A DNA stretch of 64,000 nt, taken from contig MHXZ01000005.1 of assembly GCA_001825665.1 (NCBI GenBank), forward strand, positions 1 to 64,000. Reading direction: 5' to 3'. Origin of the DNA: Planctomycetes bacterium GWF2_41_51 (GTDB lineage Bacteria > Planctomycetota > Phycisphaerae > Sedimentisphaerales > UBA12454). Shown piece after piece: positions 48,417 through 55,802 of the stretch; positions within the stretch are counted from its first letter, which is position 1; each line of letters opens with the position of its first letter. Made by a program: the position numbers and the translations under genes. A model generated the notes under the pieces. The model was given only the letters and a program-made list of their open reading frames with translations. It did no database searches and was not told where the DNA came from.

Positions 48417-49274
48417 ATGAAATGCAGAAAAATAATTCCGGGTTTTACATTAGTTGAATTGCTGGTTGTTGTTTCAATTATCGCGATACTGCTTGCAATT
48501 CTGATTCCATCGATGCGCCGGGCTAAAGAACAGGCAAATTGCGTTGTATGTAAAAGCAATCTTCGTAATTACAGCCTTGCAGGAGCTATGTATCTTGAAG
48601 CAAACAATAATAAGTTTCCGCATCCCAAAACTTGTGTCGACGGCCGAGCAACATTTGAACCTGATTATCTGAATGCGCATCAAAAAGAATGCCGCTGGCA
48701 TGATGCCGGTGTTGAACCGCAGGGACCTTACTGGCCCTATCTTAAGGCTAAAGGAGTACACGTCTGTCCAACTTTCGCAAATATTACTAAAAACAAAAGA
48801 TCGCTCCACGAGGATTATCTAAATAGTATAGGAGCAAATGTAAACTTCTGTCGGACTCTCTCTATGCAGCCGCGGCTTTCTTACAGTATGAATGGTTATC
48901 TCGGATCAGGTATTCCCAATGACCCAATAGAAAATGAACTCAATAATAAAGAACAAATGCCTAAAGTTACTAATGTAAAACGACCTTATGCAACTCTCTT
49001 TCTTACTGAGGAGAATATATGGACCATAACAAGATTAAAAGACGGGATTCAGGTTAGCAGCCATGCATGGAACGATATGTATTTTATAGCCCAAAAATAT
49101 GGCAATGGTGACAGTATCGCAACATTCCATAAAGCTTCCGATTCAAAACTCAATAAAGGCATCAGTAATGTTTTGTTTGTCGATGGTCATATAGATGAAA
49201 GAAAAGCATTCGACAATATTGACCTTGCAAATCGTTCATCTGGGAAAAGTTATAATTTGATTATAGGTAAATGA
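48417..49274 (+). CDS. Pseudopilin-like protein 2
   Basis: This 285-residue protein begins [20 protein letters not shown], a prepilin-type N-terminus cleaved before Phe, followed by [20 protein letters not shown], a conserved Cys pair (CVVCKSN) and a late NVLFVDGHIDERK segment of the H-x-DG family. Related to the pseudopilin at 30306-31133 in plan and in the first 50 residues. It follows the GH144-PA14-dockerin gene by three bases and overlaps the next gene by four, so it is strictly co-expressed with the glucanase set. Confidence 0.85.
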   Translation: MKCRKIIPGFTLVELLVVVSIIAILLAILIPSMRRAKEQANCVVCKSNLRNYSLAGAMYLEANNNKFPHPKTCVDGRATFEPDYLNAHQKECRWHDAGVEPQGPYWPYLKAKGVHVCPTFANITKNKRSLHEDYLNSIGANVNFCRTLSMQPRLSYSMNGYLGSGIPNDPIENELNNKEQMPKVTNVKRPYATLFLTEENIWTITRLKDGIQVSSHAWNDMYFIAQKYGNGDSIATFHKASDSKLNKGISNVLFVDGHIDERKAFDNIDLANRSSGKSYNLIIGK

Positions 49275-50944
49275 AAATAATGAACATTAAAATATTTATA
49301 ATTATTTTTTTAGCTGGTAATGCTTTTTGTGCAGACTTTAACTCCTGGCAAAGTGCGCATAGCAGCGGCGGCACAATAAACTTCAGCCAATCAGATAATA
49401 TCCTGACAATTGATTATGTTTTGCAAGGTAATGAAGACTGGGTTATGATTGAAACCGACAGTCCCGATTTTCCTGCGAAAAATATTCCGCTCATCTTCGA
49501 TGTAAAAGCTGATTCGAATGAATTTCTTGAAATTAAATTCATCGATAATGACGGAACAATCTTTTGGAGAAAGATAAGCCTTAAAGATAAATACAAGAAT
49601 TGGACAAAACTTGTTTTTAGCCTTAGTTCGACCGAATACGGATGGGGCGGCAAAGATTCTTCATTCGATATTCTTTCCAAATTAAATTTTGCTGTCTCTG
49701 GCGCCGGCAAAGGCACTGTATCAATTAAAAATGTAAAATTCGGTTCTGCTGATGAAAAGTCAACATTCCCTCTCATTGGTCCGGTACTTGACCCGAACAG
49801 AGAACTGCCCGGTTTCGGCTTTGAGCAAAGGCGCAATGAAAAGCTACTTCCTGAAGATAAACTCGTGCTTGAATATTTAAAACAGGTACAGGACGCCGGT
49901 TCAAAAGAAAAACAGCTCCTGCCTTCGATGGGGCTTGAAGATATCGAGGCACAGACTTTTAATAATTCGCTTGTTGCGATGGCTTTTATGCTACATAACG
50001 AAAAAGAACGAGCAGAACGCATTTTGAATTTGTATGCAAATGCAATTGATGAAAATAATACTGATATTGCTCTGCAAAATTTTTATTACAATGGCGAGGC
50101 TCGCGGGTTTTTCCAGTGGGTCGCGATAAGAGACTGTAACGGTCCCAGTGATGGAGAATTACATACAGGCAACTGCAAAGCAAAAGCATGGCATCATATC
50201 GGCAAAGCCGACCGGTGGATGGGCGATATGGTCTGGCTGATGTTCGCCTATAAATTTTATGAGAAAGAATATAATTCTAATAAGTATGATGAAATAACAT
50301 CTCTGATAAAAAATCTTCTCGTCTCGTGGTACAAAGACGACCTCGCAGGCGGCGGTTACATTCAGCACGGCTGGCGAAAAGGTGACAGCAGACTTCACGA
50401 AGACGGCGGCCATCACGAAGGAAACATCGATGCTTATGCTCTTTTCAAACTCACAGGTGATTTGCAGATTGCTGAAAAGATAAAACAATGGTTAGATTTG
50501 CAATTTAAAGATAAAAAAGATTTGCCTCTTGATTTATACACATGGCGAGTCCTTGCTTACGGCACTAATCCCGAACTGCTCGATATTCCAGATTATGATT
50601 TACGATTTCGAAAAACTCTCACATTCAACGGCAAAAAAGTTACCGGCTTTTATCATTATCCTGACTTCGAAATCGAAAACATCTGGCTCGACGGCACAGG
50701 TCATATTGCCTGCGCATACATTGCTTACGGTGATAAATTGAGAGGATATTTCTACGCAAACCAGCTTGATAACTTCCTCATAGAAAAAACAATAAATAAT
50801 GTCAACGTGAAAACCTTGCCATATACGGCAAACAAAACTGGCGGTTATGAATGGGTTGACAGTAACAAGGGGTTTATATCGGTTTGCGCATGGTACATTA
50901 TCGCAAAAAATAAGTTTAATCCGATGAATCTCGAAAGGTATTAA
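49271..50944 (+). CDS. Secreted protein with beta-sandwich module and (alpha/alpha)6-like domain, unknown family
   Basis: This 557-residue protein starts at ATG 49271 (ATGA overlap) or ATG 49280. It has a signal peptide ending in AFCAD. A carbohydrate-binding-like sandwich follows (about 20-160: DFNSWQSAHSSGGTINFSQS, then SIKNVKFGS). The rest is helical with repeated aromatic stretches: GLEDIEAQTFNNSLVAMAFM, AWHHIGKADRWMGDMVWLMF, HEDGGHHEGNIDAYALFKLT and EIENIWLDGTGHIACAYIAY. This is the look of an (alpha/alpha)6 glycosidase, but I recognise no named family. It is the last gene of the beta-1,2-glucan operon. Confidence 0.6.
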   Translation: MKIMNIKIFIIIFLAGNAFCADFNSWQSAHSSGGTINFSQSDNILTIDYVLQGNEDWVMIETDSPDFPAKNIPLIFDVKADSNEFLEIKFIDNDGTIFWRKISLKDKYKNWTKLVFSLSSTEYGWGGKDSSFDILSKLNFAVSGAGKGTVSIKNVKFGSADEKSTFPLIGPVLDPNRELPGFGFEQRRNEKLLPEDKLVLEYLKQVQDAGSKEKQLLPSMGLEDIEAQTFNNSLVAMAFMLHNEKERAERILNLYANAIDENNTDIALQNFYYNGEARGFFQWVAIRDCNGPSDGELHTGNCKAKAWHHIGKADRWMGDMVWLMFAYKFYEKEYNSNKYDEITSLIKNLLVSWYKDDLAGGGYIQHGWRKGDSRLHEDGGHHEGNIDAYALFKLTGDLQIAEKIKQWLDLQFKDKKDLPLDLYTWRVLAYGTNPELLDIPDYDLRFRKTLTFNGKKVTGFYHYPDFEIENIWLDGTGHIACAYIAYGDKLRGYFYANQLDNFLIEKTINNVNVKTLPYTANKTGGYEWVDSNKGFISVCAWYIIAKNKFNPMNLERY

Positions 50945-50963
50945 TCAGATATAAGTATTTAGT

Positions 50964-50995
50964 CGCAAAATGGTTGAAACCATCCGCAAAATGGT
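50964..50995 (+). promoter_or_regulatory. Direct repeat CGCAAAATGGT, two helical turns apart
   Basis: Two exact 11-base copies at 50964-50974 and 50985-50995 start 21 bases apart, as for an AraC-family dimer or two monomers on one face of DNA. They lie about 48 bases before the -35 box at 51043. Confidence 0.55.
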
Positions 50996-51035
50996 GTTCT
51001 TTCAAACATTAAGGTAAGTTAAAATCAAATTGTGA

Positions 51036-51045
51036 AAACGTTTTG
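51036..51045. promoter_or_regulatory. LacI-type operator AAAACGTTTT
   Basis: Perfect 10-base palindrome centred on CG that overlaps the start of the -35 box at 51043. Same core as the 12-base palindrome at 38135-38146. Confidence 0.6.
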
Positions 51046-51070
51046 ACAATTATCGGACGGAGTATAAAAC
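51043..51070 (+). promoter_or_regulatory. Promoter of the PEP-CTERM/dockerin unit
   Basis: TTGACA, a 16-base spacer and TAAAAC (TATAAA begins two bases earlier). The ATG at 51134 has a GGAGG-type site. Similar in sequence to the promoter at 38199. Confidence 0.5.
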
Positions 51071-51133
51071 CTGTCATAAGGTTGATAGGTTTATAAGTAA
51101 AAAAATAGAAATTTAGGATTAGGAGGAAAAGAA

Positions 51134-51781
51134 ATGACGAAATTAATGTATGTAAGTTTATGTGTGTGTTTGGGCGTAGTTCTGTGCGGAATTGCCCAAG
51201 CGAATCTTCTGCAAAACGGAGACTTTGAACAAGGCGATGTGGCTTGGCTTGGCGACCATCCGTCTATTCCGGGTTGGACATATTGGGGTACTGATGGCTG
51301 GCACATGAGCGATGCAGGATATGTAAAGGATGCAAAAGGCATGCTTGTTTGGTGGGACTCTGTTGGTATGTACCAGGATGTTTTTGATGTGATCGTCGGA
51401 CAGGAGTACGAATTCAGTGTGGAAGCTATCACTAAATCAGCAGATAAACTCAAAGGCTGGGATTTGGTTATGAGGGCTGAATGGACTGCTGAAAATTGGG
51501 CCACGATATCTTCAACTGACATCGGCCGTTTCGTAGGTGCTAAAAGTGAATCCGACCCCGGTGATGGAACTGATACATGGAAATTAATTTCTGGTACAAG
51601 CATAGCTCCAGAAGGTGCTGCTCACGGTAAAATTTATTTTCAACTCGTTCAGGCTGGAGACTGGGGCTACACAGGCGGTTCGGTTTGTTTCGATAACGCA
51701 AGCGTAGTTCTTGTTCCTGAACCGATGACAATGGCGTTACTCGGAATCGGCGGATTGCTCTTTGTTAGAAGAAGGAAATAA
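51134..51781 (+). CDS. PEP-CTERM surface protein with CBM-like domain
   Basis: This 215-residue protein starts after AGGAGG. Signal peptide (to GIAQA), then a beta-sandwich domain (NLLQNGDFEQGDVAWLGDHP, IPGWTYWGTDGWHMSDAGYV, LVWWDSVGMYQDV, VCFDNASVVLV) and a C-terminal PEP-CTERM signal (PEPMTMALLGIGGLLFVRRR). The next gene encodes the same domain with a dockerin instead of the PEP-CTERM tail. The CBM-like fold and regulation with GH144 genes suggest glucan binding at the surface. Confidence 0.85.
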   Translation: MTKLMYVSLCVCLGVVLCGIAQANLLQNGDFEQGDVAWLGDHPSIPGWTYWGTDGWHMSDAGYVKDAKGMLVWWDSVGMYQDVFDVIVGQEYEFSVEAITKSADKLKGWDLVMRAEWTAENWATISSTDIGRFVGAKSESDPGDGTDTWKLISGTSIAPEGAAHGKIYFQLVQAGDWGYTGGSVCFDNASVVLVPEPMTMALLGIGGLLFVRRRK

Positions 51782-51802
51782 TTCTTGAAAGGAAGGATAA
51801 TT

Positions 51803-52534
51803 ATGAAAATAAGAATTTTAATTATGTTATTAGTCCTGTGTGCCTCCGGCAATTTAATTGCCGAAAACCTTTTAGTTAATCCCGGTTTTGAGCAGGGGAA
51901 CGTCAGTTGGTTTGGAGAATCGGGTTTTTCAATCCCCGGCTGGACTTTCTGGGGTACTGATGGCTGGTGCCACAATAATGCAGGTGCATTCTTCGATAAC
52001 AGGGCTATTTTGACCTGGTCGGATTCCGTTGGTGTTGCTGTATATCAGGATATTCCTGTTGTGGCAGGTAACGAATATAGATTCAGTGCATATATGTATT
52101 CACCTTCCAATGATGCTAACGGTCTTCACGGAAGAGATGCCTATTTTTCTGTTGAATGGTATGACAGCAATCCCCCGGTTTATGAAGGTAAGATTTATGC
52201 TGATGATGTAGGAATTTTTTATGGAGCTCTCACCGATTCAAATCCGATAGATCCATACAATACATGGAAAAATGTCTCTGCTGTACTTGAAGCTCCAACT
52301 CCGGCCGTTGTCGCAAGAGTCTATCTGCATCAGGAGATTAATGCGGGTTCCGAAAATGGCACTGGTGGAGTGGTTAGCTGGGATAATATATTTGCCGGAA
52401 CAGGCCCGGCCTGCGGCACGTCTTACTTAGCCGGAGACGTAAACAAAGATTGCTATGTCAATTTTACTGATTTTGCTCTAATGGCCGAAAACTGGCTCAA
52501 ATGCAACGATGTCTTTAATACGAATTGCCAATAA
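51803..52534 (+). CDS. Dockerin-bearing sister of the preceding CBM-like protein
   Basis: This 243-residue protein starts at ATG 51803 after GGAAGG (the in-frame TTG at 51785 lies before that site). Signal peptide, then the same domain as the preceding gene: NLLVNPGFEQGNVSWFGESG, IPGWTFWGTDGWCHNNAGAF, DSVGVAVYQDI, VVSWDNIF. From about residue 207 a dockerin pair replaces the PEP-CTERM tail (AGDVNKDCYVNFTDFALMAE). It is a clear tandem duplicate whose C-terminal localisation tag differs. Confidence 0.8.
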   Translation: MKIRILIMLLVLCASGNLIAENLLVNPGFEQGNVSWFGESGFSIPGWTFWGTDGWCHNNAGAFFDNRAILTWSDSVGVAVYQDIPVVAGNEYRFSAYMYSPSNDANGLHGRDAYFSVEWYDSNPPVYEGKIYADDVGIFYGALTDSNPIDPYNTWKNVSAVLEAPTPAVVARVYLHQEINAGSENGTGGVVSWDNIFAGTGPACGTSYLAGDVNKDCYVNFTDFALMAENWLKCNDVFNTNCQ

Positions 52535-52550
52535 TTAATTGAATTGATTA

Positions 52551-52584
52551 AAGGGCGCTTGCTTTTTAAGCGCCCTTATTTTTC
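52551..52584 (+). terminator. Strong rho-independent terminator directly before the next start codon
   Basis: AAGGGCGCTT (52551-52560) pairs perfectly with AAGCGCCCTT (52568-52577), 7-base loop, followed by ATTTTTC. The next gene's ATG is at 52588, three bases after the T run. Confidence 0.85.
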
Positions 52585-52587
52585 AAA

Positions 52588-54723
52588 ATGCGAACCTTAA
52601 TTTACATATTGATTATTCTGAGTTTTCTTGTCTCGCCGATTTTCGCGCAATCCCTCATCACTGGTCTTTATGCCGAAGGTCACGATTGCAGAATAGATTT
52701 GGTTTGGCAGCCTGTTTCTGACCCGGGTCTCGATGGATATTATATTTACAGAAGCAGATACGAAAATGGCAATTACATAAAAATAAATACGGATGAACAT
52801 ACTGTTTCAGTATATAGTAATTTTATAGGTGATAATGTAAGACCTTATTGGTATTACGTCAGACCTAAGATAAACGGGGTTGAAGGCGAAGCATCTGCCA
52901 AAGTTACCGCCACACCTTATACGATGACAGATGACGAACTTTTGACTTCTATTCAAAAAGCCACCTTTAGATATTTTTGGGATTTCGCGCATCCCGATTG
53001 CGGAATGGCTCGCGAAAGATTCGCAACCTACGACCGCCACAAGGTAACAACCGGCGGAACTGGTATGGGATTGATGACAATTGTCGTTGGTGCTGAACGA
53101 GGTTTTGTTACAAGAGCGCAGGCCGCCCAAAGAGTTCTTCAGATTATAACTTTTCTTCAGGACACCGCGCCAAGATATCATGGTGCATGGCCGCATTGGA
53201 TGAATGGAACGACCGGTGCGATTATTCCTGCTGATTATGTCAATGGCGTTCCAGTTATCGCTTCCGACATTATAGAAACTGCCGATATGATTCAGGGAAT
53301 GCTTGTTTGCCGACAATATTTTGACTCTGACGATTCCGTTGAAACTGAAATTCGCAGCCGTGCGACGCAGCTTTATGAGGACGTGGATTGGGAATGGTAT
53401 CGCAGAGCTAATGAAACCGACGGCAAGCGTCTATGGTGGTCATGGTCGCCTGACCCTAATTTCGGTTGGAATGAAAGTTTTTCATTTGGCGGCGGCGAAA
53501 CAATGAATGTCTATCTTCTTGCGATTGCTTCACCCACGCACCCAATACCCGCAAGCTGCTATTATGATGGTTTCGGCTTCGAAGGTGGCTACAAAAACGG
53601 AAATAGATATTATGGCTATACCCAGTGGGTCAGCTATTTTGAGACGCCAATGTTCTGGACTCATTATTCTTTTCTCGGTTTTGATCCTCGTAATAAATGG
53701 GACAACTACTGCAATTATTTCGAGAACAGCAGGAACATTGCTTTAATAGATAGGGCGTATTGTATGGCCAAGGGTTATCCCGGCTACGGCCCTGATACTT
53801 GGGGTCTGACTTCCAGTAATAATCCATGGGGTTACGGCGCTCACTCGCCGGGAAAGGCAGCTTGGGCCGAGGACAACAATACGGTTGCTCCAACCGCTGC
53901 GATTAGTTCGATGCCGTACACTCCGACCGAATCAATTTCTGCGATGAAAAATTTTTATTATAATTATGGCCATTTCTTGTGGGGTCCATTAGGTTTTTAC
54001 GACGCCTTTAATTTCGACGTCCCATTCGATCCGGACTGGAGCGATTATCTGGCGATTGACCAGGGCACAATCGTTCCTATGATAGAAAACTATCGAACCG
54101 GCCTGTGCTGGAATCTGTTTATGTCAAATCCAGAGATTAAACCTATGCTCGAAAGTATCGGCTGGGCGACAAGAGCTGATAACGGTTTAAATTACGAATA
54201 TTATGAAGGCGTATGGAATGCTCTTCCTGATTTTGATTCGCTAACTCCTGTTGCACAGGGCAAAGCGAATAATTTTGATATCGGCTTGCGCCAGAGAGAT
54301 GATTATTTTGCTTTTCGGTTCAAAGGCTACATTGATGTACCAAGAGCCAGCATTTATACTTTTTACATTTCTTCTGATAACGGAAGCCAATTGTTTATTG
54401 ATGATGTAATGGTAGTAAACAATGATGGTTTGCATGATCTCTTGAAAAAAAGCGGAAATAGAAATCTCACCAAGGGAAGACATTCAATTACTGTTACTTA
54501 TTTTGATAATGATAGTGATCAGGATTTGATCGTTAGTTATTCAGGAGGCGGAATTACGGAAAAGCAAATCCAGGTAAACAATTTATTCAGATGTCCTGAA
54601 AATCTGCCCGGTGATTTCAGCGGAGATTGCCTTGTTAATATAGATGATTTAAAGATAATTGCCGATAATTGGCTCAATGGTTATACGTTTATTGATTTCG
54701 CTGAAATGGCGGAACATTTTTAA
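52588..54723 (+). CDS. Secreted GH144-like enzyme with PA14 and shortened dockerin
   Basis: This 711-residue protein has a signal peptide (to IFAQS), a fibronectin-like module (about 22-110), a PF10091/GH144-like domain from 113 (MTDDELLTSIQKATFRYFWD, TGGTGMGLMTIVVGAERGFV, WTHYSFLGFDPRNKWDNYCN, LAIDQGTIVPMIENYRTGLC), a PA14-like module about 545-670 and a dockerin at 674-711. Compared with the protein at 45801 it lacks the N-terminal sandwich module and its dockerin stops at FAEMAEHF where the other continues KNWLEYR, so the second calcium helix is shortened. No ribosome-binding site precedes the ATG; the terminator does. It may be read through or regulated by that hairpin. Confidence 0.8.
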   Translation: MRTLIYILIILSFLVSPIFAQSLITGLYAEGHDCRIDLVWQPVSDPGLDGYYIYRSRYENGNYIKINTDEHTVSVYSNFIGDNVRPYWYYVRPKINGVEGEASAKVTATPYTMTDDELLTSIQKATFRYFWDFAHPDCGMARERFATYDRHKVTTGGTGMGLMTIVVGAERGFVTRAQAAQRVLQIITFLQDTAPRYHGAWPHWMNGTTGAIIPADYVNGVPVIASDIIETADMIQGMLVCRQYFDSDDSVETEIRSRATQLYEDVDWEWYRRANETDGKRLWWSWSPDPNFGWNESFSFGGGETMNVYLLAIASPTHPIPASCYYDGFGFEGGYKNGNRYYGYTQWVSYFETPMFWTHYSFLGFDPRNKWDNYCNYFENSRNIALIDRAYCMAKGYPGYGPDTWGLTSSNNPWGYGAHSPGKAAWAEDNNTVAPTAAISSMPYTPTESISAMKNFYYNYGHFLWGPLGFYDAFNFDVPFDPDWSDYLAIDQGTIVPMIENYRTGLCWNLFMSNPEIKPMLESIGWATRADNGLNYEYYEGVWNALPDFDSLTPVAQGKANNFDIGLRQRDDYFAFRFKGYIDVPRASIYTFYISSDNGSQLFIDDVMVVNNDGLHDLLKKSGNRNLTKGRHSITVTYFDNDSDQDLIVSYSGGGITEKQIQVNNLFRCPENLPGDFSGDCLVNIDDLKIIADNWLNGYTFIDFAEMAEHF

Positions 54724-54746
54724 TATCATCAACTATCTTTACCATA

Positions 54747-55781
54747 TCATTTTGTAAAAATATATCTATCCGCATTGTTGCTTTTAATGAGTTTATTTTT
54801 ATTTTCAGCGGGAACAATTATTGCTTCGATATTTTTTCTTTGTTCTATAAACTCTAATCCCTTTTCAATACCCATTACACTTATTGCGGTAGCAAGTGCG
54901 TCAGATTCACTGCCGATTGGGCATATAATAGTAACGCTTGAAATTTCTTCGGCACTAATCTCGGTTTGAGGGTTGAAGATGTGGCTGAAACGCTGCTGAC
55001 CTATTTTATAAAATCTTTCATAATTTCCGCTTGTTGCGACTGCCATATTTGATAATGCAAGTTTCATAAGAATTTTATTATCTTTTTTGACTGGATTGCG
55101 GATGCCAATAATCCATTTATCTGAATTTTTCGGATTTCCAAAACATGCTATTTGTCCGCCAAGGTCAATGAGACCGCCGGCAGCGCCGAATTTTTTCATA
55201 ATTTCTTGTGCTTTGTCGGCTGCAAAACCTTTGGCGATTCCACCCAAATCTAACCGTATTCCATCTATCGTAAATCGAACTGAAAAATTATTGGAATCGA
55301 GAACCAATTTATCATAACCGATTATTTTTTTAATATCTGCAAGCTGCTGCTCGGTCGGCATCGAATTGGCCTGGGCACATTTTCTCCACATATCCACAAG
55401 CGGGCCGACGGTAATATCGAAAGCGCCGGCTGTTTCTTTACTGTAATAAATTGATAATTTCAGAATTTCGAAAAGATCTTTATCGATTTTTACAGGTTCT
55501 TTAGCTGCAAAACGGTTAATCTGTGATAACTGTGAATTGGGGTCAAACCTATTCATCAATTTTTCAAGCCGATATACCTCTTTGAAAGCGGCATCAATAC
55601 TTGATTGCGCAATCTTTTCGTCCGGTGCCACAGCGATGATTTTCGCAATTGTATTCATCACAAGCCTGTTCGGACTTTCAATAGATACAAATCTTCGGCT
55701 TTCTATTTGTTTCATTATCAGGTATAGAATGAAAATAGCCGTTGCCGACAATAGTAAGATTTTAATTTTCTTAGACTTCAT
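54747..55781 (-). CDS. apbE: FAD:protein FMN transferase (ApbE)
   Basis: This 344-residue protein has one N-terminal membrane anchor (ILLLSATAIFILYLIM), then the ApbE fold: NRFDPNSQLSQINRFA, AFDITVGPLVDMWR, LDLGGIAKGFAADKAQEIMK and ATSGNYERFYKIGQQRFSHI. ApbE attaches FMN to threonine of RnfG/NqrC-type proteins outside the cytoplasmic membrane, using FAD. No Rnf or Nqr gene is in the window. It converges with the GH144 gene and diverges from the radical SAM gene 21 bases away. Confidence 0.9.
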   Translation of the reverse strand: MKSKKIKILLLSATAIFILYLIMKQIESRRFVSIESPNRLVMNTIAKIIAVAPDEKIAQSSIDAAFKEVYRLEKLMNRFDPNSQLSQINRFAAKEPVKIDKDLFEILKLSIYYSKETAGAFDITVGPLVDMWRKCAQANSMPTEQQLADIKKIIGYDKLVLDSNNFSVRFTIDGIRLDLGGIAKGFAADKAQEIMKKFGAAGGLIDLGGQIACFGNPKNSDKWIIGIRNPVKKDNKILMKLALSNMAVATSGNYERFYKIGQQRFSHIFNPQTEISAEEISSVTIICPIGSESDALATAISVMGIEKGLEFIEQRKNIEAIIVPAENKNKLIKSNNADRYIFTK

Positions 55782-55802
55782 TTTTCCAATTATAATGTTA
55801 AA

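Noticed and set aside
49414-50022. 202-residue minus-strand frame
   Set aside because: Serine-rich antisense frame of the 557-residue gene, without start signals or family features.
24226-54723. Cellulosome with scaffoldin
   Set aside because: Five dockerin-bearing gene ends and one internal dockerin were seen, but no cohesin-like domain, so a classical scaffold cannot be claimed from this window.
54724-54746. Terminator between the convergent GH144 and apbE genes
   Set aside because: Only 23 bases, with no stable stem visible.
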